Source: an uncultured Eubacteriales bacterium
Lineage (GTDB): Bacteria; Bacillota; Clostridia; Lachnospirales; Lachnospiraceae
Assembly (NCBI GenBank): GCA_900314555.1
Contig: OMVQ01000060.1
Location: forward strand, 1 to 64,000
Direction of reading: 5' to 3'
DNA length: 64,000 nt
Of the stretch, positions 18,881 through 29,300 are shown one piece after another (positions within the stretch are counted from its first letter, which is position 1; the number at the start of each line of letters is the position of its first letter). The notes below the pieces were generated by a model. It did not search any database, was not told where the DNA came from, and worked only from the letters and a program-made list of their open reading frames with translations. The position numbers were made by a program, and so were the translations under genes.

Positions 18881-19828
18881 CTATTCCGGTGAATATTCCA
18901 CACCATTTATGGTTACACTTTTAATTTCATTTATATTAATGAATTTCTTAGCAAAATATATTTCATATGAATCTGAATCATCAAGTTGCCAGTTATTTCC
19001 ATACTGTACAAAATCTTTCATCTTAATTTTCTTACCATTCTCCATTGTTATATATGAGTTTTTCTTAAACAGATTTGATTCTTTATCACTCCATCTTTCT
19101 CTGCTTCTGATTCCTAATGGTGATATGTAAAATTCTAAAATTGTATTATCTTCTGTAACATTTATTGATATACTGTTATCTGACTGTGGCAATTTAATTC
19201 TGCCATAGTATGGTAATGCATTCTCATCTTCTTCTATCTCTATCCCCTCATCTTCCTTTCTAAGATTTTCCGCTGATTTTATTCTATCATTTGTCTGAAT
19301 CAGGAATTCATTCTCCATTTCACTTACATCTAACGCACCATATATTATGACTTCATTATCACTTATTCGAGACACCTGATAACTTTTAAATGGTAATTTT
19401 TTGTATTTGTGATTAAATATATCTTTTGGAACAAATCCATCAAGAAATTCAATTGAATAATTATTATTTACCATTACATAATATAAACTCTCCAATGTAA
19501 GATCAGCATTTAATTCTGACAAATTTACTGTATCACTTTTAACATTCATCTTATATGCACCTATTCCTGTCCTGCTATCAAAGATAAGTTCATCAAGTGA
19601 GAATTTAAAATCTCTTAATTCTAATGCTCCTACATCCTTTACTACCAATGTATTTAAGTATTCCTTTATATCTTTATCTTCATCCTTGAAAATCATATTA
19701 ATGATATCTTCATACTGTTCATTGTCTTCTTCATTTTTCTTATGTGACTTATCTGATTTGCTGCACGCAACGATGCTAATTGCTATTATTAATAAAAGCT
19801 GTAATATAATTATTTTCTTAATTTTCAT
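18881..19828 (-). CDS. Lipoprotein of unknown function
   Basis: A 315-residue protein with a lipoprotein signal peptide. KIKK is followed by a hydrophobic stretch and lipobox SIVAC with the lipid-accepting Cys22. The charged linker after it (SDKSHKKNEEDNEQ) is typical of membrane-tethered lipoproteins. The mature part has no motif I can assign. Upstream lie three exact-or-near 10 bp repeats (19961-19990) that could bind a regulator. It probably shares a transcript with 18133-18849. Confidence 0.75.
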   Translation of the reverse strand: MKIKKIIILQLLLIIAISIVACSKSDKSHKKNEEDNEQYEDIINMIFKDEDKDIKEYLNTLVVKDVGALELRDFKFSLDELIFDSRTGIGAYKMNVKSDTVNLSELNADLTLESLYYVMVNNNYSIEFLDGFVPKDIFNHKYKKLPFKSYQVSRISDNEVIIYGALDVSEMENEFLIQTNDRIKSAENLRKEDEGIEIEEDENALPYYGRIKLPQSDNSISINVTEDNTILEFYISPLGIRSRERWSDKESNLFKKNSYITMENGKKIKMKDFVQYGNNWQLDDSDSYEIYFAKKFININEIKSVTINGVEYSPE

Positions 19829-19905
19829 GTGTAATTCTTCCTCTCTACCACAATTTTCTACATAAATATTTATTATTTTACTACATTTTATCCCTTTATA
19901 ACAAT

Positions 19906-19990
19906 TGGTTTCCGTTGGTTTTATAAATAAATTTTAATAATTTTCTGATAAATTTTGCTATTTTCGTTGGTTTTCGTTGGTTTTCGTTAG
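19906..19990 (-). promoter_or_regulatory. Iterated CGTTGG repeats upstream of the lipoprotein gene
   Basis: TTTTCGTTGG (19961-19970), TTTTCGTTGG (19971-19980) and TTTTCGTTAG (19981-19990) are tandem. A further GGTTTCCGTTGG copy lies at 19907-19918. The 10 bp spacing places each copy on the same face of the helix, as expected of a regulator array. The regulator is unknown. The rest of the 336 bp gap holds the LCP-gene terminator. Confidence 0.5.
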
Positions 19991-20055
19991 TTTTATCCGT
20001 TTTTATATATGATTTACTTGAGTTATATAAATAAAATGACAATTATATATAAATA

Positions 20056-20115
20056 GAGCATATCACTTTTATGACTGAACTTCTTTAATTCATATCATAA
20101 AAGATTGATATGCTC
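20056..20115 (-). terminator. Long hairpin after the LCP gene
   Basis: GAGCATATCA pairs with TGATATGCTC, and CTTTTATGA with TCATAAAAG, in a two-step stem 50 bp past the LCP stop. On the minus strand it is followed by TATTTATATATAATTG, a poor U-tract, so termination is likely but not certain. Confidence 0.6.
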
Positions 20116-20164
20116 CATATTTTATACTTAATTAAATTATTGTACCAATTATAGTATTTTTATA

Positions 20165-21433
20165 TTATTCCTCAGAATTGTCACCCTGGGTCATATTATC
20201 AGTATCTACCTCACCACCATCTGTCTCTGGTTCGATATCCTCATCTAATTTGACTGTTGGGATTCCTGTGTAATTAATCAGATAATCACTAATTGTCTGT
20301 ACTGTTTCACTTGGCTGGTAATTATCTTCGCCAAATAAGAATTTATGTAATTTTGATACATTATATTCAAGTCCCTGTGCTACAACCATACTTGCTCCAT
20401 TGATTGTAGGAGTATCACATGTGAATGGGAAGCCTGTATTTTCTGATAATGTAAATTTAAGTAGTGTTGGTATTAAGTCCATTACTTCGTCTAATGATAA
20501 GCTTGTTGTAATTATCTTCTCATCTGCTGTGTTGTAATGAAGAATACTGTCTGCAATCTGAAGTACCTGTCCGACTCCTGCATCTTTAGCTTTCTCTACA
20601 ACTTTCTTAATTACAGAACGCTGACGGGCTGTTCTACCCATATCATAATAATATTTCTGTCCGTCCTCATCATAGAAAGTAACATATCTGATACGGCAAT
20701 ATGCTGTAGCCTGTAATCCTGATAAATGTACCTGACCTGAATGAGTAAGGTCCGGTGCATCAAGACCTGTGATAAGTCTTGTCTCTGTAAGATATCCATT
20801 TACATAATTCATTTCATCATCTGTAAGTGTAACATCAATTCCGCCTAACGCATCTATAATCTTTGTAAGACCTGTAAAGTTAACAACCGCATAATCTGTG
20901 ATATTCAAGTCAAGATTTGTATTAAGCATATTGATTGCGCATTCAGGGCCACCCTTAAAGAACGCTGCATTTGCTTTAGTATAGCTTACATCACCATCTT
21001 TATCTACTATCTTAAGCATTGTATCTCTGTATACAGATGCCATCTTCACTTCTCCGGTCTTATTATTGATACTTACAATAATAATTGTATCACTATGTGT
21101 AGAATCATCAAATTCGCTGCCTCTTGAATCGATACCGAATAATGCAATGTTTCTGTAGGTTTCTACATTACCATTAAGTCCCTCATTCTGGTTAATATTC
21201 TCTTTATTATAATCTGTATCCTGTACATTCTGCTCATAATCATCTTTAGTAGTATAATTAATCAATGAACGCACAAGTGGGTTCTTTGAACAAGCTGCAA
21301 TAAAACCATTCTTATCTACTTTATACCATACGAAAAAGACAGTTACAAATAAATATAAAAATATAACTATTGATTCAAATACTAATAATGCAATTTTCCA
21401 TTTCGGAGTCTTAGTTTCATTAATTGTTTCCAT
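20165..21433 (-). CDS. LytR-CpsA-Psr (LCP) family glycopolymer ligase
   Basis: Transfers undecaprenyl-linked glycopolymers to peptidoglycan on the outer face of the membrane. The 422-residue protein has an N-terminal membrane segment (about 14-38) and an extracellular LCP domain (about 95-300). It shows NIALFGIDSRG, the THSDTIIIVSIN strand, VYRDTMLKI with the conserved Arg, and LDAPDLTHSGQVHLSGLQA-type helices ending in RIRYVTFYDEDGQ and GRTARQRSVIKKV. The last 25 residues are acidic. It is the most downstream gene of the glycan locus, 26 bp after the sugar-transferase gene, consistent with attaching that polymer to the wall. Confidence 0.92.
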   Translation of the reverse strand: METINETKTPKWKIALLVFESIVIFLYLFVTVFFVWYKVDKNGFIAACSKNPLVRSLINYTTKDDYEQNVQDTDYNKENINQNEGLNGNVETYRNIALFGIDSRGSEFDDSTHSDTIIIVSINNKTGEVKMASVYRDTMLKIVDKDGDVSYTKANAAFFKGGPECAINMLNTNLDLNITDYAVVNFTGLTKIIDALGGIDVTLTDDEMNYVNGYLTETRLITGLDAPDLTHSGQVHLSGLQATAYCRIRYVTFYDEDGQKYYYDMGRTARQRSVIKKVVEKAKDAGVGQVLQIADSILHYNTADEKIITTSLSLDEVMDLIPTLLKFTLSENTGFPFTCDTPTINGASMVVAQGLEYNVSKLHKFLFGEDNYQPSETVQTISDYLINYTGIPTVKLDEDIEPETDGGEVDTDNMTQGDNSEE

Positions 21434-21459
21434 ATCACTGTACCTTTCACTAAATTTTT

Positions 21460-22863
21460 CTAATAAGCATTTTTATTTACGAAGCCTTTAAATATCGTCA
21501 TAAACATTATCTTTATGTCAAAACCAAATGTCCAGTTCTCAATATAATATAAATCGTATTCGATTCTCTTCTTGATTGAAGTATCTCCACGATATCCATT
21601 GACCTGTGCCCATCCTGTAAGTCCCGGTCTTACCTGATGTTTAACCATATATCTTGGAATCTCTTCCTTAAACTTCTCTACAAAATATGGTCTCTCCGGT
21701 CTTGGACCTACAATACTCATCTCACCTTTAAATATATTAAACAACTGTGGCAATTCATCAAGACTTGTCCTTCTCAAAAACTTACCAACTTTAGTTACTC
21801 TCGGATCATCTTTAACAGTCCATGCTTTCTTCTCTTCTTTCTCGTCCTGAACCCTCATAGAGCGGAATTTATACATCATAAAAGGTTCATTTCTTAGACC
21901 AACTCTCTCCTGTTTGAAAATAAGTGGTCCTTTTGAAGTAAATTTAACAGCACATGCTATAATAAGTAATAATGGTGATAATACAATAATTCCAATACCC
22001 GAACATACTATATCAAATACTCTCTTTAACAACGCATTAAATGTATTTGACAAAGGTACATATCTTATATTGATAACCGGAAGTCCCATAAGATCTTCTG
22101 TATAAGGTCTTGATGGAATAATGTTGTTATAATCCGGTACAAACTGTGTATGAACACCTGATTTTTCACACAGGTTAACTAATTTAGCTAACTTGCTATA
22201 TTCATTAAGCCCAAGTGTAATAGCTATTTCATCTAAATCATTTTCTGCTAAAAGTTCTAACAGAGTATCAGTCTTACCTATAACTTTAACTCCATTATAA
22301 TTAGTTCCTATCTCCACATTGTCATCAAGAATACCCTTCACTTCGTATCCCCACTGTGGAAATGCTTTAATTCTGTCAATATATGATTCTGCCGCACGAC
22401 TGTATCCTACTAACAGAATATGTTTCTTATTAAACCCGCTCTTTCGCATCATATGAAGCAGGAATCTTATAAATGACCTGACTAATACTTCCATCAGCAT
22501 ATTAATCACAAAGAATATGAATAACATCTCTCGTGAGAAATAATGTTGCCGCATAATATATAACACTGTAAGAACTATCATCAGACCTAATACATTAGCC
22601 TTTAGTATATTACCGAATTCCATTCTTCTACCCTGTACACGTTTAGAAGTATACAAATGAAAAGCTAAGTATAATAACATATATAAAGGAACAATGAACC
22701 ACGATGCCCTCATATAAGTGTCGAATGAGAGTCTGCCCGATTCATGTTCAAATATTGGTGTTTTGAATTTCAGATACCACGATGCAAGATATGATGACTC
22801 TACTACGAGTAAATCTATTATTACGTGTAATCTGTTAAAATATTTCTGGTTATCTCTTATCAC
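21460..22863 (-). CDS. Polyprenyl-phosphate sugar phosphotransferase (WcaJ/WbaP-like), glycan-priming enzyme
   Basis: Loads the first sugar 1-phosphate onto undecaprenyl phosphate. I chose the GTG at 22863 because AGGAG lies seven bases ahead of it. The 467-residue protein has four or five N-terminal membrane segments, a Rossmann-like CoA-binding_3 region (about 130-260; KKHILLVGYSRAAESY), and a catalytic sugar-transferase domain (about 275-467). The latter has the membrane re-entrant KRVFDIVCSGIGIIVL, KQERVGLRNEPFMMYKFRSM, RRTSLDELPQLFNI and SIVGPRPERP. It has its own promoter (22938-22966) and is followed by the LCP gene, a priming-plus-attachment pair. Confidence 0.93.
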   Translation of the reverse strand: MIRDNQKYFNRLHVIIDLLVVESSYLASWYLKFKTPIFEHESGRLSFDTYMRASWFIVPLYMLLYLAFHLYTSKRVQGRRMEFGNILKANVLGLMIVLTVLYIMRQHYFSREMLFIFFVINMLMEVLVRSFIRFLLHMMRKSGFNKKHILLVGYSRAAESYIDRIKAFPQWGYEVKGILDDNVEIGTNYNGVKVIGKTDTLLELLAENDLDEIAITLGLNEYSKLAKLVNLCEKSGVHTQFVPDYNNIIPSRPYTEDLMGLPVINIRYVPLSNTFNALLKRVFDIVCSGIGIIVLSPLLLIIACAVKFTSKGPLIFKQERVGLRNEPFMMYKFRSMRVQDEKEEKKAWTVKDDPRVTKVGKFLRRTSLDELPQLFNIFKGEMSIVGPRPERPYFVEKFKEEIPRYMVKHQVRPGLTGWAQVNGYRGDTSIKKRIEYDLYYIENWTFGFDIKIMFMTIFKGFVNKNAY

Positions 22864-22937
22864 AGTAAGTCTCCTAATCAATTTACATACAATTATGGAG
22901 TTTTTTCTGATTTATACAGTCCAAACTACGTTTACTT

Positions 22938-22966
22938 ATAATACTACATCATTTTTAAAATATCAA
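22938..22966 (-). promoter_or_regulatory. Promoter for the sugar transferase-LCP unit
   Basis: Minus-strand TTGATA (22961-22966), a 17 bp spacer and TATTAT (22938-22943), about 75 bp upstream of the GTG start. Confidence 0.6.
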
Positions 22967-23052
22967 TTATAAAAATATTATATTTACATTATTTTTACAT
23001 ATGTCTTTTTATTACTTTATATATTTACATTACTTTTATATTTAATTCAATT

Positions 23053-24030
23053 CTACATATGTCTTTTCACATAATCGAAAACATATTCGAATGTATTTGC
23101 TATAAGTTCAAGTTCAATTCTAATATAATTATTCAGATATTCAGGTTTATAACCTACTTTTTTCAACTTATAGGTCTTTCTGATTCCCTCTTTTATTCCT
23201 TCTTTATAGTCTTTTGCAAAGCCGATTTTCTTAAAGAACATATACTTAATAAGTAACCCCAGAATAATAAATGGACTGTTTATTATAAGCTGGAGGACAG
23301 GCATATTCTTATATAATAGAAATATATTATTTCTTGCTGCAAGTTTAACCTTGAATGAATTATATTTAGAACCGCTTGTTGCACTTCCGATATGATAAAC
23401 TATTGCTTTAGGACAATATACATTTCTGTAACCATTGATTCTTGCACGATAGCCGACATCTATATCCTCCATATAAGCAAAATGCATTTCATCAAATATG
23501 CCTATTTTATCAAATATGCTTCTTCTATATAATGCAGCTCCTGCGCACGCAGTAAATACATCACACTCTTTAGTATATCCTTTACTGCTTTGTCCTACAC
23601 CTCTCTGGTACTGCCAGCCAAGAATGGTATAACCATCGCCTGCATCATCTATAAGGCTTCTGTCGTGGTAACTAATCATTTTACTGCTTACTGAGAATAT
23701 GTCATCTGATTTTTCTATAGTCTTAACTATTTCTGTCAGAAAATTATCATCTAACTCTGTATCATTATTAAGCAATAATACATATTCTGTGTCAGTAAGT
23801 TCAATTCCCTGATTAACTGCTTTGCAAAAACCTGTGTTAACACTGTTTTTCACAAGCTCAAATTCTTTATAATTCTCTTCAATCAATTCAAGACTGCCAT
23901 CAGTAGATGCATTATCTATAATGATAACCTTAAATTCCTTATATGTCTGTTTCTTAAGCGAATCAAGGCATTTGTCTACATATTTAATTCCGTTATAATT
24001 TGGTATTACTACTGTTACTTTTTCTTTCAC
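23053..24030 (-). CDS. Family 2 glycosyltransferase, rhamnosyltransferase-like
   Basis: Inverting GT-A enzyme. The GTG at 24030 has GGAGG five bases ahead; an ATG at 24042 is the alternative. The nucleotide-binding VTVVIPNYNG and IIDNASTDGS are near the N-terminus, followed by the metal-binding LLLNNDTELD and the acceptor loop FAYMEDIDVGYRARING. The C-terminal third has a hydrophobic patch (LQLIINSPFIILGLLIKYMFF) that probably anchors it to the membrane. It follows the methyltransferase-kinase gene closely. Donor and acceptor cannot be read from the sequence. Confidence 0.88.
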   Translation of the reverse strand: MKEKVTVVIPNYNGIKYVDKCLDSLKKQTYKEFKVIIIDNASTDGSLELIEENYKEFELVKNSVNTGFCKAVNQGIELTDTEYVLLLNNDTELDDNFLTEIVKTIEKSDDIFSVSSKMISYHDRSLIDDAGDGYTILGWQYQRGVGQSSKGYTKECDVFTACAGAALYRRSIFDKIGIFDEMHFAYMEDIDVGYRARINGYRNVYCPKAIVYHIGSATSGSKYNSFKVKLAARNNIFLLYKNMPVLQLIINSPFIILGLLIKYMFFKKIGFAKDYKEGIKEGIRKTYKLKKVGYKPEYLNNYIRIELELIANTFEYVFDYVKRHM

Positions 24031-24056
24031 TTCTGCCTCCATATGATTACTTATCC

Positions 24057-26195
24057 TTAATTACCAGACTGCTCCTTATATTTATCTACTTTATTCTTAA
24101 GACCATATCTGTAAACCTTAGTAGATTTTATATAATCTAATTCCTGACGTACCTTTTCTAACTCGTCCTGTAATCTTTTATTCTCTTCATCAATATCATT
24201 TTTCTTACTTATTAACTCAGTACATATCTCATCTTTCTTAGATGCCATATCTTTATAATAAGTAATTGTATTATTTAAGTCTTCTAAACAATTCGTTATC
24301 TCCGTACAGAAGATTTCACTTCCAAGGAATAATTCCTGCTGTTTATCACCCTGCTTAGCAAGTTTCTCTGTAGTCTTAAAGAACTTATTTGCATCATCAT
24401 ATAATTCACTATGCTTATTCATAACCGAAATGATATTTTCTAATACCTTGCTTTCATATTTGAACTTCTCATTTTCAGTAAAACCTAATTTCATATAAGC
24501 ATAATCTAAAATACTGTCTCTAATTGAAGCATTTAAAATATCTGCATTTATCTTCTTATATGCTGATAAAATACTCTGATAACTTTCCTTACCATAGACA
24601 TATTCTATGAAATTATTATTAAGATGTTTATAAATTTCTGCTCTGTCTGCCTGGATTCCTGCTATATCCATTATCTCTTCTAATGTCATAAAGCCGTCCA
24701 TAAGTCTGCCATGTGTGGAATAGAAGCCCCACATTGCCCTGAACATAATAAACTCAACAGGAACTGCGAAATCAAAGCACCATTCATAATCAATGACACT
24801 GTATTCACCCTTATTATCTATAAGATTTTCAAGAATCAAGTCAAATACAATATCTTTGCAGGCTTTAGTTCCCACTAATTCCTTAGCATCACCAAATACA
24901 CTTACAAACTGCAGGTTATTATCGAAGTCTTCTGTTCCTAATTTATCAGTAATGTTATTAACAACATTTTTATAGTCATTAATTAATTTTTCACATAATG
25001 ACTTGTCTCTTTTCATAACAGCATTTACAAGACTGTTGTTAAGACTCTCTCCCTTTAAGAATTCAAATCTTAAGCCATCATCACCATATTTTTCACATTT
25101 ATTTAAGTTATTAATACCTTTACTGTTATATTCTTCATATATATCAAACATTTTCATAACGTGTGACTTACTCTTTTCATTAAGTCCACGTTTTACAACG
25201 TATTTTTCATTATCTGAATGATATATACCTGTTTCTATTTGGAATTCTTCTTTTCTTTCCTTAGTAAATTTAGAGAATTCCTTATTTTCTTTCTGACCTA
25301 CTTCTATGAAATAAGAATTTGAGAAAAATTCAAACATACCTGCATCTATGATATTCTCAAATGCTACGGTTTCATCAAATACTCTTATTCTATTATTATC
25401 ATAGCAATCTAAACTGCATACAAGATCTTTACCATTAGGCAGGAATTCAGGTGAATATACCTGTGTTGGTAATTTATAATCTGGGAAAGGATAGTAGAAA
25501 TTAACATCATCATATCCTGCTTCCTTAATTATATTCTCTAATTCATTCTTAGAAAATGTTCTGACCTTAGCATCGGAATTAATATATCCCTCAATTCCGT
25601 CATACATTCTTCCTGTATGATCCTCACATGCGCCTGCGAAATATTTAAGTCCGTATTTATTCTCTATAGCAATTAATAATTTACCGTCAGGCTTTAAGTA
25701 ATTCTTAATTCTCTTTAAGAAATCTACAAAAGGATTCTTAGTATCTGTATAATATGCTGAATATTCAAGCACACCTATAAGTGTTATATATTTGTATTTT
25801 TTCTCGATTTTAATATCATTAAAGTTACCAACCATAATTTCAAGATTATCATATTCTTTATTTCTGTTGGCATTTATTAAGGATCTTGTCTTAGATAATT
25901 CAATACAGGTTACTGATTTAAGTTTTTCACATAATGCACCTGTTACGGCACCGCAGCCTGAACCTATCTCTAAAGCTTCCTCATTTTTATCGAATGGATA
26001 CCATTCTAATATATTCTTTCTTACTGGTGATAAATGATAAAGAATAGGCCATCTGTTATCATTCTTAAGTATTTCCATTATGCTTTTATCACTCTTAACA
26101 TAATCTAATAATTCTAATTCAATTGCACCATCACTATAATCGTCAGTACCACTATAATATTCATAATTCAGTTGAACATTTCCTACTTTTTCCAT
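24057..26195 (-). CDS. Methyltransferase-kinase-like-coiled-coil protein, WbdD-like architecture
   Basis: The 712-residue protein has three parts. A class I methyltransferase lies at about 45-230: SAM motif I ALEIGSGCGAVTG at 74-86, then CIELSKTR and ITLIGVLEYS. A kinase-like domain lies at about 310-500: Lys335 in YVVKRGL, catalytic-loop-like Asp452 and Asn457 in FDLILENLID, and metal-site Asp469 in SVIDYEW. A helical C-terminus ends in a heptad coiled coil (about 640-692), then a basic tail. Order and length match WbdD of E. coli O9a (methyltransferase, kinase, coiled-coil ruler), which caps an O-antigen and sets its length. Location beside Wzt/Wzm and a multi-domain glycosyltransferase supports a chain-terminating role. 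That function is an inference. Confidence 0.75.
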   Translation of the reverse strand: MEKVGNVQLNYEYYSGTDDYSDGAIELELLDYVKSDKSIMEILKNDNRWPILYHLSPVRKNILEWYPFDKNEEALEIGSGCGAVTGALCEKLKSVTCIELSKTRSLINANRNKEYDNLEIMVGNFNDIKIEKKYKYITLIGVLEYSAYYTDTKNPFVDFLKRIKNYLKPDGKLLIAIENKYGLKYFAGACEDHTGRMYDGIEGYINSDAKVRTFSKNELENIIKEAGYDDVNFYYPFPDYKLPTQVYSPEFLPNGKDLVCSLDCYDNNRIRVFDETVAFENIIDAGMFEFFSNSYFIEVGQKENKEFSKFTKERKEEFQIETGIYHSDNEKYVVKRGLNEKSKSHVMKMFDIYEEYNSKGINNLNKCEKYGDDGLRFEFLKGESLNNSLVNAVMKRDKSLCEKLINDYKNVVNNITDKLGTEDFDNNLQFVSVFGDAKELVGTKACKDIVFDLILENLIDNKGEYSVIDYEWCFDFAVPVEFIMFRAMWGFYSTHGRLMDGFMTLEEIMDIAGIQADRAEIYKHLNNNFIEYVYGKESYQSILSAYKKINADILNASIRDSILDYAYMKLGFTENEKFKYESKVLENIISVMNKHSELYDDANKFFKTTEKLAKQGDKQQELFLGSEIFCTEITNCLEDLNNTITYYKDMASKKDEICTELISKKNDIDEENKRLQDELEKVRQELDYIKSTKVYRYGLKNKVDKYKEQSGN

Positions 26196-26250
26196 ACAAT
26201 AACTTGCCTTTCCTTTATATTTTCAAATTATTAAAGTTTTAAAAGGTAAT

Positions 26251-26279
26251 GCTACACATATGCTGTATGCAAGTGTAGC
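26251..26279 (-). other. Stem-loop between two glycan genes
   Basis: GCTACAC pairs with GTGTAGC around a 15 nt loop, 28 bp past the upstream glycosyltransferase gene's end region. No U-tract follows, so it may be an RNA processing or stability element rather than a terminator. Confidence 0.4.
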
Positions 26280-26306
26280 AAATACTTTTTAGTTATTTAT
26301 TTTTTA

Positions 26307-29300
26307 TTAAAGTTCTTTAATTATATCACTTATGAAATCAAATACGTGGGTATTTTCGATATAATCAGGATTCTCATTCTTGATTTCCACTTCTTTAGAA
26401 TAACCATCACAAATCTCATTTAATTTAGAAGCAATTACGCTAGGACTAGCACTTGCCACTGAAGTAATATTACTGTTAAATGATGATAAGTCTTTATTTG
26501 AATAATTATTTGTTATTACTTTTATGCCAAATACTGACATCTCAAGTGGTGGATAACTTGGATGTGGTGAAGACATAAGTGATATACCTGCATATGTGTC
26601 TAACATTGTCTGTGCATACTGCTCAATTGTAAGTTTACCAACTGAAACTAACTCTTTGCCTTTACCTAAATCTACAGGAAGATGATATTCTCCTGCTGAT
26701 AAAATCTCCCAATCCTCTATATCTTTCTGGTTTTCTACCCATTTCTTAAGAGAAGATACCACTATTGAGAATGCATTTCTGTCTACTGATGGTCTGCCAT
26801 ATACAAGAATCTGTTTCTTCTTATTGACCTTACCGAAGTTTTTCTCAAGAATCTCTTTTAATTTACCATTTAATACAGGGTCAAATTCATATTCTTTATA
26901 GAACGAATAACCATTCTGTATAAAGAATTCGTGTAATAATTTACTGTTAAATACAGCTAACTGTGGATATTCATTTCTATATGTTGAATCTGCTAAAAGA
27001 TATCTGCTTGACCAAGGATAGAATCCCGGCTCATAATCCTGTATAAAGTTAATGAATTTATTAGGTTTAATTCCTGTCTCCTTAGTAAATTCAAGATATG
27101 CTTCCTGTGCGCAATATGCTGTCCACCAGCCTGTGAACATAAAGTAATCATTTTCAGATACAGGGATACTCTGCATATATCTGTCACTGTAGCCTACTAT
27201 CTGATGTCTTGCATCACTGTCTTTGCTTGCTTTTACATAAGTATATTTATCCTTATACTGTTTAAGCGCTGTTCTCGATGGTGTTGCATCAGTAAGAATA
27301 ATTCTGCTGCAATATCCTGATTCTTCGATAAGTTTCTCAAAGAACTTAAGTGCTGTTGAGATTCCACCAAATACATGCTCAGGATTAATAGATGGTACTA
27401 AGAGGTTAATTCTTTTCTCACTAAAATCTGACTTTCTGAATTCATATTTCAAAATCTCTGCTATTGCTACTTCTGACTCCGGCATCTTTGCGCCTGAATT
27501 TTTTTCATTTATGCTTCTCATAACGTCACTTTCCATTTTTACAAATTGATTTCTATTAGTTACTGTAGGTGTTGTCAAATTATAATCTAAATTACAGTTA
27601 TAATATGGGTCACCCTCTTCTCTGTATGTTCTGTATGCAAATGCAGACATTTCAAAATCCACTTCAGGAATATACGAATCTCTGCTCTTTGATTCATAAT
27701 GATATAACTTAATGTGTGGATCGTAAATATTTACATATCCTCTTAAATATGCTCTGATACATATCTCAATATCACTTCCGCAGATAATGAAATCTTCATC
27801 AAAGCCACCGATTCTTTCGATTACCTTTTTAGATATTGCCATCAAAGCACCTGTACATGCTGTTACATTTCTAGTAACCATAGGTGATACATATGGTGAA
27901 CCATAGTGTACCGGTTTCATTCCTTTATAAATATGGTCTGCCCAGCCCTGAATACCGACTACCACGCCTGCGTGCTGAATTGTATCATCTTCATATAAGA
28001 GAAGTCCGCCTACAATACCGACATCATCTCTCATAGCCTTTTCAGCTAATCTCTCTAACCAATCAGGTGTGATAAGCTTCATATCATTATTCATAAATAC
28101 ATATACATCACCCTTAGCAAGAGTCATTCCGTAGTTATTAAGTTTAGACCAGTTGAATTCAAATGCTGCTTTATGAACTGTTACATTTGAATACTGTTTC
28201 TGTACTTCTTCAAAATACTTAAATGATTCCTCTTTCTCGGAATTATTATCTAAGACAATTATTTCATAATCTTTATATGTTGTAAGCTCTTCTATTGAAT
28301 CAATATCCTGTTTAAGTAAATCAACATGGTCCTTTGTAGGAATTATAACTGATACTTTAGGCATCACATCATAATGATATCTTACGTCATATACAAATAA
28401 ATCTTCTGTCTCTAAAGCTGTTGCCCTGCCCTCTCCATATACTCTGTCTAAATGCGACTGTATGGCATTAAGACCTGCTGTCTGTGCATATGGTTTCGAA
28501 CCCGGATTAGTTGCTGTTGAACTTGGTAAATCTCTCCAGCCATACAAGACTTTTGATACATGCTCTATCTTATCTGTATGTTCAATCATTCTAAGTACGA
28601 GGTCATAATCCTGGCTTCCGTTGAATTCTGTTCTAAAGCCTCCTACTAAATCAAAAAGGCTCTTCTTAAAGCCTAAGAGATGTCCGATATACATCTGGCT
28701 TAAAAATAAATCCGGTGACCAGTCAGGTTTATGAAGTGGTTCACGTCCATTATCAAATTCATCAATTATATTCTGGTCGCTATATACTATGTCTGCATCT
28801 GTTTCCTTAATCTTTCTTAAGAATTCATATAATGCATCATAGGTAATGGCATCATCATTATCCATAAGTACAATGTAATCACCTGTTGCAAGTGCTGCGG
28901 CTGCATTACTTGCTCCTGATATACCCTGGTTCTTTTCTAAATAAGCTACCTTAATCTTATCACTTTCAACACTCTTTAAGTATTCTCTCACGCCTTCTTT
29001 AGTTGAACAGTCATCAGCCATACAGATTTCCCAGTTAACATAATTCTGTCTCTTTACTGATTCAATAGCTTTCTCTAGCCATTTTATCTCAACATTATAT
29101 ACCGGCATAACAATAGAGAACTTAATATCACTATCATATTGTACATTTGGTTCAGATGGCTTAACCTCTGTTATCTTTTCAGTAACAGCAGGATTAATCT
29201 TTGAATTAACCTTTGCCTTAATACCATGTATACCATTTATTCTTATGTATTGAAAGCCCTTACCGATTAATTTAGGCTCTTTTATACATCTTTTTGTAAT

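Noticed and set aside
19961..19990. LytTR-regulator binding sites
   Set aside because: The units are 10 bp apart and lack the 20-22 bp spacing and A-rich consensus of typical LytTR direct repeats, and no such regulator is nearby.
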